Shown: piece after piece, positions 1 through 5,711 of the stretch
Position numbering within the stretch: the first letter of the stretch is position 1
Layout: every line of letters begins with the position of its first letter
DNA from: Acidobacteriota bacterium
Lineage (GTDB): Bacteria; Acidobacteriota; Vicinamibacteria; Vicinamibacterales; CAVVIG01
Assembly: GCA_003223775.1 (NCBI GenBank)
Contig: QHWK01000122.1
Coordinates: 1 to 11,010, forward strand
DNA: 11,010 nucleotides
Reading direction: 5' to 3'
Program-made: the position numbers and the translations under genes
Notes under the pieces: generated by a model
The model's input: only the letters and a program-made list of their open reading frames with translations
What the model was told of the DNA's origin: nothing
Database searches by the model: none

Positions 1-159
1 CTGCGTGGCCATCACCGACAGGCCGACGGCAAACCACGGCAGCGACCGATTCGCGAGGAGGTAGCCGTCGACCTGGTTCGTCGCCTTCGATCGCCGCAGC
101 CCGTCGACGATGATCCACGCGACGTAGGCGACGACGACGAGCCAGTCGAGCGCGCTCAC
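1..159 (-). CDS. Sodium:solute symporter (SSS family), N-terminal fragment
   Basis: These are the first 53 codons of a gene that runs off the left edge. The product should be a multi-spanning inner-membrane Na+-coupled symporter; the substrate cannot be read from this piece. Translation gives one hydrophobic helix at about residues 5-18 (LDWLVVVAYVAWII), then a basic turn, then DGYLLANRSLPWFAVGLSVM at 32-51. This matches the family hallmark [DE]-[YF]-x-LA-x-RS-LPW-x-x-VGLS-x-MAT at the start of the second helix. The start is GTG at 159-157. It overlaps the stop of the preceding 27-codon ORF in the tetranucleotide GTGA, and no Shine-Dalgarno is visible, so translation probably depends on re-initiation. 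It is the third gene of a unit headed by the ArgH-like lyase, suggesting that it imports that enzyme's substrate or a related compound (inference). Confidence 0.85.
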   Translation of the reverse strand, partial: MSALDWLVVVAYVAWIIVDGLRRSKATNQVDGYLLANRSLPWFAVGLSVMATQ

Positions 160-239
160 GAGAACAACCGGCCGAACCACACGAGCGCGAGGATGACCGC
201 GGCTTCGATCGCGATCACCTGGAGCGTGTGGCGCGTCAC
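156..239 (-). CDS. 27-residue single-helix membrane micro-ORF
   Basis: This is a very short ORF of 27 codons plus stop. The product has a polar start (VTRHTLQ), one hydrophobic helix (VIAIEAAVILALVWF) and a short GRLFS tail, so it looks like a single-pass membrane peptide. Its GTG start at 239-237 overlaps the TGA of the upstream lyase in GTGA, and its own TGA overlaps the GTG of the symporter in a second GTGA. The two identical overlaps bridge exactly the gap between two recognisable genes, which is the main reason to accept it as real. I do not recognise a family. Small partner subunits are known for some SSS transporters, but those I recall are longer, so a symporter accessory role is only a hypothesis. 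The alternative is that it is translated solely to carry ribosomes from one gene to the next. Confidence 0.6.
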   Translation of the reverse strand: MTRHTLQVIAIEAAVILALVWFGRLFS

Positions 240-1567
240 AGCGCGGCCGCGCGCTCGGCGAGCATCCGCTCGGCGGCCGCGAGCGCGCCGGTGGCGGCCG
301 TCAGCCACGCGCGATCGGAGGCGAGCTCGTCGACGGAGGCCTGCGCCGCGCGCGCCGTCTCCTCCGGCGCCGGCCCGCCGAAGGTTCGCCGGACCTCGAC
401 GAAATGCCGCGCGCTGAGGATGCGCGCGAGGTGCGCGTCCGAGTAGCGGATTGGCGCGCCGAGCAGCTCCGCCGAGGCGTCGGCGAGCAGGTCGGCGAGC
501 GACCGCTCGGGCGCGCGCTGGCGCCCCGCGACCAGCCGTGCAGCGATTGCGTGCGCGGTCTTGAACGGCACGCCTTCGTCGCGCGCGAGCGTGTCCGCGA
601 GCTCGGTGAGCGTCGTCCAGCCGTCGGCGGCGCGCGCCTCGAGACAGGGCGCGTCGAATTCCGCGGTGGTCATCGCGGCGCCGACGAGCGTGACCGCGCG
701 CGTCGCGTCGCGGAACATCGCGAACACGAGCGGCTGCAGGTCGTCCTCCGTGTCGACGATGTCGCCGAACGGCGTGTTGTGAACCGCGGTGACGATCGCC
801 TGCGCCTGGCCGAGCGCCTTGCTGCCGATGGCGCGCGCGTGCTCGAGCGCGACGGGGTTGCGCTTCTGCGGCATGATGCTGCTGCACTGCACGTAGCCGT
901 CGCCGAGCCGCATGTAGCCGAACTCCGAGGTGCACCAGAGGAGCAGCTCGGAGGTGAGCCGGCGGTCGATCGGAAAGCCGGTGCCGGTGATCGCGCAGGC
1001 GCCGAGCGGGTTGCGGTTCGTGCGATCGTAGGCGCCCTTCAACCGCACGGCGTCGCGCTCGAGCTGCTCGATCATCGCGAGGAAGTAGTGGGCGACGGTC
1101 GTCGGCTGCGCGCGCTGCGTGTGCGTGTGGACGGCGAGGATCGTGCCGCGGTGGCGTTCGGCGAGATCGAGCAGCGACGCGCGCAGCGAAAAGCTGGCGG
1201 CGGCGAGGCCGAGGACGAACTCGCGCTGGCGCATGCGGTACATCGTCATGTCGATGTCGTTGCGCGATCGCGCGGTGTGCAGCCGGCCGGCGACCGCCTC
1301 GCCGCAGGCCTCGACGAGGAGCCGCTCGATGTAGAAGAAGAGGTCCTCGCAGGTTCCGTCGTACTTGACGGCGCGGATCGCGTCCAGCGAGATCCCGTCG
1401 AGCGCGACGCGCAGCTCGTGCGCAGCCTCGCGCGGCACGATGCCCTGCGCGTCGAGCATCACCAGGTGCGCGTAGTTGATCGCCATCATCGGCGCGAGCA
1501 GGAGCGCTTTCGCGTCCTCGAAGTTTTCGTTGAGGACGCAGGCGACATACTCGGGCGCGAACCGCAT
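236..1567 (-). CDS. Argininosuccinate lyase-family enzyme (ArgH-like)
   Basis: A 443-residue member of the fumarase/aspartase superfamily, whose members eliminate fumarate from succinyl-type substrates as cytosolic tetramers. Visible signatures are LHTARSRND (96-104), THTQRAQP (148-155, containing the Thr-His of the ArgH active site), the flexible-loop signature SSIMPQKRNP (229-238, with the catalytic Ser) and a C-terminal GGPAPEETA (397-405) resembling the ArgH GGTAPE segment. It lacks the usual ArgH N-terminal LWGGRF segment and begins directly with RFAPEYVACVLNENF. I chose ATG 1567 over an upstream in-frame ATG at 1609: the extra 14 residues would be encoded by repeat DNA, and a TATACT box ends 7 nt before 1567. 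Coupling to a symporter rather than to arginine genes suggests a side-family lyase, perhaps acting on an imported N-substituted aspartate (EDDS lyase is a known precedent in this fold). True ArgH remains possible. Confidence 0.85.
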   Translation of the reverse strand: MRFAPEYVACVLNENFEDAKALLLAPMMAINYAHLVMLDAQGIVPREAAHELRVALDGISLDAIRAVKYDGTCEDLFFYIERLLVEACGEAVAGRLHTARSRNDIDMTMYRMRQREFVLGLAAASFSLRASLLDLAERHRGTILAVHTHTQRAQPTTVAHYFLAMIEQLERDAVRLKGAYDRTNRNPLGACAITGTGFPIDRRLTSELLLWCTSEFGYMRLGDGYVQCSSIMPQKRNPVALEHARAIGSKALGQAQAIVTAVHNTPFGDIVDTEDDLQPLVFAMFRDATRAVTLVGAAMTTAEFDAPCLEARAADGWTTLTELADTLARDEGVPFKTAHAIAARLVAGRQRAPERSLADLLADASAELLGAPIRYSDAHLARILSARHFVEVRRTFGGPAPEETARAAQASVDELASDRAWLTAATGALAAAERMLAERAAAL

Positions 1568-1574
1568 CGATCCG

Positions 1575-1580
1575 AGTATA
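1575..1580 (-). promoter_or_regulatory. Candidate -10 box of the lyase operon (TATACT)
   Basis: On the minus strand TATACT ends 7 nt before ATG 1567. Transcription would start at or next to the A of the start codon, giving a leaderless message. No good -35 hexamer is seen 16-18 bp upstream, and no Shine-Dalgarno precedes the ATG. The promoter is predicted from sequence alone. Confidence 0.45.
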
Positions 1581-1591
1581 TCGAGTTCAAG

Positions 1592-1658
1592 CCGGAACCA
1601 CGAAGACACGAAGAACCACGAAGATCACGAAGATTATTTGTACAAGAATTGGTTCCGG
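1592..1658. repeat. ACGAAGA repeat array flanked by 9-bp inverted repeats
   Basis: Four copies of ACGAAGA begin at 1600, 1608, 1618 and 1628. The block is bracketed by perfect inverted repeats CCGGAACCA (1592-1600) and TGGTTCCGG (1650-1658), and an 8-bp palindrome TTGTACAA lies at 1638-1645. The array occupies the 132-bp gap between the divergent lyase and M20 genes, between their two predicted -10 boxes. ACGAAG-rich intergenic repeats are, as I recall, common in environmental high-GC genomes, but I cannot confirm copy number here. The unit is too short and irregular for a CRISPR. Confidence 0.6.
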
Positions 1659-1686
1659 TCCGCGACGCCGCCGCGGCAGGCCGACC

Positions 1687-1692
1687 TATAAT
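1687..1692 (+). promoter_or_regulatory. Candidate -10 box of the M20 peptidase gene (TATAAT)
   Basis: A perfect consensus TATAAT lies 7 nt before ATG 1700 in a locally GC-rich stretch. This again places the transcription start at the start codon. There is no recognisable -35 hexamer at the proper distance and no Shine-Dalgarno. Confidence 0.55.
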
Positions 1693-1699
1693 CCTGGCC

Positions 1700-2990
1700 A
1701 TGAGAGCCATTCTTGCCGCTGTTCTCGTGTCGACCTCGCTCGCCGCGCAGTCCGGACCGAACGACGCGCGCGCGCGTGAGATCTACAAAGAGCTCGTCGA
1801 GATCAACACGACCGACACGCCTGCAGGAAACGTGACGAAAGCGGCCGAGGCGATGGCCGCGCGGCTGCGGGCGGCGGGATTTCCGGACGCCGACATCCAC
1901 CTCCTCGGCCCCGATCCGCGGAAGCACAACCTCGTCGTCCGCTATCACGGCACCGGCGCGCGGCGGCCGCTGCTGCTCCTCGCGCACCTCGACGTCGTCG
2001 AGGCGAAGCGCGAGGACTGGTCGTTCGATCCGTTCACCTTTCTCGAGAAGGACGGCTGGTTCTATGGCCGCGGCACGAGCGACGACAAGGCGATGGCGGC
2101 GCAGTTCGTCGCCGACGTGATTCGGCTGAAGGAGGAAGGCTTCGTCCCCGACCGCGATCTCATCCTCGCGCTCACGGCCGACGAGGAAGGCGGCAATTTC
2201 AACGGCGTCGACTGGCTCGTGAAGAACCACAAGGACCTGATCGACGCCGAGTTCGCGATCAACGAAGGCGGCGGCGGCAACATGCGCAAGGGCAAGTACC
2301 TGACCAACGAAGTGCAGGCGAGCGAGAAAGTGTTCCAGAACTTCCGCCTCGAGGTGGCCAACGCCGGCGGCCACAGCTCGCTGCCCGTGAAGGACAACGC
2401 GATCTACCACCTGTCTGAAGGGCTCGCGCGCGTGTCGAAGTTCGATTTCCCGGTGCAGCTGAACGAGGTGACGCGCGCCTACTTCGAGCGATCGGCGGCC
2501 GTGGAAGCGGATCCGAAAGTGGCGGCCGACATGCGGGCCGTCGCGAAATCGACGCCCGATCTCGCCGCCGCCGCGCGTCTCTCCGCGCAGCTGCCGTACT
2601 GGAACGCCATGATGCGGACGACGTGCGTGGCGACGATAGGTACTCGCGGATCCGAAGATCAAGGTGTCGTTCGTCGGCGACGCGACGCCAAGCAAGCCGT
2701 CGCCGCTTCGGCCCGACGTGATGACGGCGGTCGAGACGCTGACGAAGGCGATGTTTCCGGGCGCGATCGTCGTGCCGGTGATGAGCACCGGCGCCACCGA
2801 CGGCTTGTTCCTGCGCAACGGCGAGGTTCCCACCTACGGCGTCGACGGCACGTTCGGCGACATCGACGACGTCCGCGCGCACGGCAGGGACGAGCGCGTC
2901 GGCGTGAAGCAGTTTTTCGAGGGCCTGGAATTTCAGTACCGACTGATCAAGATGCTCTCTTCAGACAGTGGCAAGGCAGGAGGGCAGTAA
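1700..2990 (+). pseudogene. Exported M20-family metallopeptidase, broken by internal deletion and frameshift
   Basis: The frame from ATG 1700 has a signal peptide (about residues 1-17, MRAILAAVLVSTSLAAQ) and the M20 di-zinc catalytic core: HLDVV (H96), YGRGTSDDK (bridging D128), DEEGG (E162/E163), NEGGG (E189) and the lid-domain GGHSS (H225). It reads correctly to T312 (2635). Homology then resumes near 2643 in another frame as LADPKIKVSFVGDA and continues through MSTGATDGL and AHGRDER (last zinc His) to the stop at 2990. By comparison with the family as I remember it, about 40 residues are missing at the junction, including the conserved GGHAxNALPQ-like segment of the lid domain. Both a deletion and a frame change are needed, so programmed frameshifting does not explain it. 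The product would have been a periplasmic di/tripeptidase or amidohydrolase. The last six residues (GKAGGQ) and the stop are supplied by the following repeat. Assembly collapse is the main alternative to true decay. Confidence 0.85.
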
Positions 2991-3097
2991 GGCAGAAAGG
3001 CAGGAATTCAAGGAGGGAAGGCAGGAAGGCAGGAACTACGAAGGACGAACTCTGCCTTGAATTCCTGCCTTGCTGCCCTTCTGCCTTCCTGCCTTGC
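2971..3097. repeat. GGCAGGAA-type imperfect inverted repeat, possible bidirectional terminator
   Basis: Two 46-bp arms (2971-3016 and 3052-3097) are near-complementary around a 35-bp spacer. The inner AAGGCAGGAATTCAAGG is matched exactly by its complement CCTTGAATTCCTGCCTT. Each arm is built from an AGGCAGRA-like unit, and the spacer repeats it. The element sits between the convergent M20 and rhodanese genes. It contains the M20 stop codon and ends 11 bp short of the rhodanese stop. It can fold into a long hairpin on either strand and may end transcription from both sides, although there is no U-tract. It resembles a non-autonomous palindromic repeat, but I see no terminal site duplication. 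Confidence 0.7.
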
Positions 3098-3108
3098 GAT
3101 CGTCAGGA

Positions 3109-3549
3109 TCATTTCTCGCCTTTGACGATCGGGTTGCCTTCGTTGAACCACTGATTCCAGCCGCCGCGCAGCGCGCGCACGTTCTTCACGCCGCGCTCCT
3201 TGAGCATGAGCGCCGCACGGGCGCTCGTGAACTCGTCCTGTCACGCGCAGTAGGTGACGACCGGCTTCCTGGTGGCAATCAGACGCTGCACGACCTTCTC
3301 GTACTCGTCGGGCCACGTCAGCCGGCCCTCGGGCGGCAGCAGCAGCGCGCCCGCGATGTGGCCGAGCGGAAAGGCGTCCGGGTTGCGCGTATCGACGACG
3401 ACGACGTTCTTCGCGGCGACGAGCTTCTTGAAGTCGGCCATCGAGATCCGCGGCGCATCGATCGCGTCTGCGCCCTGCGCGCGCGCGGCGTGCGGCGCGA
3501 CGAGCGCGGCCAGGAGCGCAACGCCGGCGAGAACGGCTCGTCTTCGCAT
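3109..3549 (-). CDS. Exported rhodanese-domain protein with in-frame TGA (candidate selenocysteine)
   Basis: The start ATG 3549 gives a signal peptide (MRRRAVLAGVALLAALVAPHAARA, cleavage after ARA) and then one rhodanese domain: VVVVDTRNPDAFPLGHIAGA at about residues 46-65, the active-site strand VVTYC ending at Cys101, and ALRGGWNQW near the C-terminus. Codon 103 (3243-3241) is TGA, so the loop reads Tyr-Cys-Ala-(TGA)-Gln-Asp-Glu-Phe-Thr-Ser-Ala-Arg. The 43 codons after it stay open to the TGA at 3111-3109 and encode the expected rest of the domain. Rhodaneses with a CxCPxE-type loop carry Cys at the TGA position, so UGA as selenocysteine would give Cys-Ala-Sec. A hairpin fitting bacterial SECIS rules follows. 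Total length would be 146 residues, normal for a secreted single-domain rhodanese. The opposing view is a TGC-to-TGA nonsense change or sequencing error, made more plausible by two damaged neighbouring genes. No sel genes are in the window. Confidence 0.8.
3205..3229 (-). promoter_or_regulatory. Candidate bacterial SECIS hairpin after the rhodanese TGA
   Basis: On the coding strand a perfect 7-bp stem GAGCGCC/GGCGCTC closes a 5-nt loop CGTGC. One C-A mismatch and two more pairs extend it below. The loop begins 21 nt after the TGA, and G is its second base, followed by U. This fits the bacterial SECIS model as I recall it: loop 16-37 nt downstream of UGA, with G in its first two positions. GC-rich coding DNA forms such stems by chance fairly often, so this supports the selenocysteine reading without proving it. 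Confidence 0.4.
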
Positions 3550-3554
3550 CCCAC

Positions 3555-3562
3555 TACTATAG
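3555..3562. promoter_or_regulatory. Overlapping divergent -10 elements around palindrome CTATAG
   Basis: Only 17 bp (3550-3566) separate the divergent start codons of the rhodanese (ATG 3549) and the FAD oxidase (ATG 3567). In this gap TACTAT (3555-3560, plus strand) ends 6 nt before the oxidase ATG. TATAGT (3561-3556, minus strand) ends 6 nt before the rhodanese ATG. The shared core CTATAG (3557-3562) is a perfect palindrome. Both messages would be leaderless, and any -35 contact would lie inside the opposite gene. No consensus -35 is visible. Confidence 0.5.
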
Positions 3563-3566
3563 CCCG

Positions 3567-5043
3567 ATGCCGAATGGCTCGATTCGCGCGCGATCCGCGG
3601 CCGACGGCCCGGCCCCGCTGCCGCGGATCGCGCGCGACGCGGACGTGCTCGCGGCGCACCTCGAGGACGCGGCGCACTTCGCCGGCGGCTTCGCAAGCGG
3701 CCTCGCGGCGCCGGCGTCGGAGGCGGAGGTCGCGGCGCTCGTGCGGTCGAGCGCGGCCGTGCTCCCCATCGGCGCGCAGTCGTCGCTGACCGGCGGCGCG
3801 ACGCCGCGCGGCGAGCTGCTGCTCGCGACGTCGCGGCTCAATCGGATTCTCGACGTCGGCGCCGACCGGGTTCGCGTCGGCGCGGGCGTCTCGCTCGTCG
3901 AGCTCGATGCCGCGCTCGCGCGCGCCGGCAAAGGCTACCCGCCCGTTCCCACCTTCACCGGCGCCTTCGCCGGCGGCATCGTCGCCACCAACGCAGCCGG
4001 GGCGGCGACGTTCAAGTACGGAACGACGCGCGAGTGGGTGCGCGCGATCACGATCGTGCTGCCGAATGGCGACGTGCTCGACATCGAGCGGGGACGCACG
4101 TGTGCGGAAGACGGCGGGTTCGACGCTCGGCGTCGTGACGAGCGTGACGCTGCGTGTGCAGCACGCGCGAAGGGCCGAGTGCCTGGCGTTCGTGCCGTTC
4201 GACGAACGCGGCGCCGCGCTTCGCTTCGTGGCGACGCTGCGAGATCAGGCGCGCGCCGCGTGGGAGAGCGCGAACGAGCGCGGCATCGACATCGCGGCGA
4301 TCGAGCACATGGACGCGCGCTGCCTGGCGCTGCTGCGCGAGGACGGCGCCGATCGCGCCCACGGCGTCGCGATTCCTCCCGAGGCGTCGATTGCGCTGCT
4401 CGTCACGCTGGAGCTGCCGCCCGCGATCGGCGCGGCGCAGGCGTTCGACGAGATCGGCCGCGCGCGCGATCGGAACGCGCCTGATTCGCCGCTCGTGCGG
4501 TTCTGCCGCGTGCTCGAGGCCGCGGGCGTGCTGGATCGTGTGGAGATTGCCGTGCCCGGCGACACCGTCCGCCGCCAGCAACTGCTCGCGCTGCGCGAGG
4601 CGGTCCCCTCCGGCGTCAACGCGCGCGTCGGGCGCGCGAAGCAGTCGATCGATCGGCGCATCGAGAAGACCGCCGCCGACATGATCGTGCCGTTCGAGCA
4701 CGTCGGCGAGCTGATGGCGATCTACGACGAGCAATTCCGGCGCCGCGGCCTCGACGCGGCGGTGTGGGGGCACATCTCGGACGGCAACCTGCACCCGAAC
4801 GTGATCCCGCGCTCGCTCGCGGACGTCGAGTCGGGGCGCGACGCGATCCGCGAATTCGGGCGTGCGGTGCGGCGGCTGGGCGGCTCGCCGCTCGCCGAGC
4901 ACGGCGTCGGCCGCAACCCGACCAAGCAGGCGCTGCTGCGCGACATGTACGGCGAGGAGGGGATCGACGAGATGCGCGCGGTGAAGCGCGCCATCGATCC
5001 CGAATGGAAGATGTCGCCGGGAGTGCTCTTCGCGTCGACGTAG
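3567..5043 (+). pseudogene. GlcD/D-lactate dehydrogenase-type FAD oxidase, broken by internal deletion and frameshift
   Basis: The first frame shows the PCMH-type FAD-binding domain: PIGAQSSLTGG (67-77), the counterpart of PRGGGTSxxG, and PVPTFTGAFAGGIVATNAAG (127-146), followed by a Tyr-Gly. It reads cleanly to NGDVLDIERG (167-176, ending at 4094). Homology resumes at about 4117 in another frame as GSTLGVVTSVTLRV, a clipped form of GSEGTLGVVT, and runs to TAG 5043. That part carries VWGHISDGNLHPNV (the GHxGDGNLH site of the C-terminal cap domain) and AEHGVGRNP with a final KMSPGVLF. About 40-50 residues normally lie between these points, so the lesion is a deletion with frame change, not a simple slip. 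The intact enzyme would oxidise a 2-hydroxy acid such as D-lactate or glycolate; which one cannot be told. It may be a real pseudogene or an assembly error. Confidence 0.85.
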
Positions 5044-5058
5044 GCGGCGCCGTACCGA

Positions 5059-5112
5059 TGTAGGGCGACCCTTTCAGGGTCGCCTCGGCGAGGCTGAAAG
5101 CCTCGCCCTACA
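5059..5112. repeat. TGTAGGGCGA double-hairpin palindrome between convergent genes
   Basis: Two 26-bp arms (5059-5084 and 5087-5112) face each other across 2 bp. Their outer ten bases TGTAGGGCGA/TCGCCCTACA are exactly complementary. Each arm is also its own hairpin: GGCGACCCT/AGGGTCGCC and GGCGAGGCT/AGCCTCGCC, each with a 3-nt loop. The arms differ from perfect mutual complementarity only at two CC/GG pairs, placed so that each local hairpin stays perfect. The element fills the gap between the FAD oxidase stop (5043) and the stop of the convergent membrane-protein gene (5116). A role as bidirectional terminator or mRNA end protector is plausible. Confidence 0.75.
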
Positions 5113-5115
5113 CGA

Positions 5116-5709
5116 TCAGACGAGTACCGCGACTCCTACCAGCGCGAGGCCGGCGACGATCAGCCAGACGGCGAGCACGCCGCCGGCGCCCGACGAGATC
5201 GCGCGATCGTCGGTCGTGCTGTCGAGCGCGGCCGCCACGCGCGCCTGCGCGCTGAAGGAGACGGCCACCGCGGCGAGGAGCAGCACCCAGCCGCCGCCGA
5301 GAAGGGCGCGCGCGGCGGGCGGTCCGCCGACGAGCCGCGCCGAGAAGAACAGCGTGCCGAGCCAGCTCGCGATCGCGCCGCCGGCGAGCAGCCGCAGACG
5401 GCCGATCTCGCGGTCGCCCGCCTGCCGCCGCAGCTCAAGCCGCAGCGCGCGCTCCGCCCGCTCGCGCTCCATCGCCACCTGCTCGCGCTCGAGCTCGAGC
5501 CGCCGCGTGTCGCGGTCGAACGCCTCCTTCAGCGCGGCGACCACGACACCCGCCAGGCGCGCCTCGAGGGCGCTGCCGCCGCGGCCAACCGCCTCGAGCT
5601 GCTGCTCCTGCTGCTTCTGCTCGTCGGTCAACGAGCGAATCTTGAAGCTGCGCGCGAGATCGGTGACGCCAAGCAGTGTGTCGAGCACGCGCAGCCAGGG
5701 AAGGCCCAC
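5116..5709 (-). CDS. Unrecognised coiled-coil membrane protein, three predicted helices
   Basis: I do not recognise this 197-residue protein. The N-terminal half is soluble and charged; residues about 61-103 are rich in Glu and Arg (for example EREQVAMERERAERALRLEL) and look like a coiled coil. Three hydrophobic segments follow at about 105-125, 132-155 and 176-196, the last ending right at the C-terminus. Short Gly/Pro and acidic loops (VGGPPA, DSTTDD) separate them. No catalytic motif is visible. The GTG start at 5709 lies 2 nt after the TAG of the M61 peptidase gene, and AGG within ATCAGGTAG can serve as a weak ribosome site, so translation is probably coupled to M61. It is the last gene of the minus-strand cluster and ends 4 bp from the palindromic repeat. 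It could anchor or assist an envelope process; no function is assigned. Confidence 0.7.
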   Translation of the reverse strand: MGLPWLRVLDTLLGVTDLARSFKIRSLTDEQKQQEQQLEAVGRGGSALEARLAGVVVAALKEAFDRDTRRLELEREQVAMERERAERALRLELRRQAGDREIGRLRLLAGGAIASWLGTLFFSARLVGGPPAARALLGGGWVLLLAAVAVSFSAQARVAAALDSTTDDRAISSGAGGVLAVWLIVAGLALVGVAVLV

Positions 5710-5711
5710 GT

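Noticed and set aside
1568..1609. Longer N-terminus for the lyase from ATG 1609
   Set aside because: The 14 added residues are partly encoded by the repeat array and would place the predicted -10 box inside the coding sequence.
1600..1634. CRISPR array
   Set aside because: The units are only 7 bp with 1-3 bp between them and no cas genes are present.
404..1699. Upstream extension of the M20 frame on the plus strand, opposite the lyase gene
   Set aside because: The translation is Arg/Ala/Val-rich with no motif, lies antisense to a conserved enzyme, and the real signal peptide begins at ATG 1700.
2636..2663. Programmed ribosomal frameshift in the M20 gene
   Set aside because: There is no slippery heptamer at the junction, and conserved lid-domain residues are missing from both frames, so a slip alone could not restore the protein.
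3550..3696. Longer N-terminus for the rhodanese from an upstream ATG at 3696
   Set aside because: It would run through the start of the divergent oxidase and bury the signal peptide. The added residues are Arg/Ser/Ala noise.
4095..4120. Programmed frameshift in the FAD oxidase gene
   Set aside because: The segment between the FAD domain and GSEGTLG is absent in every frame, so the lesion is a deletion.
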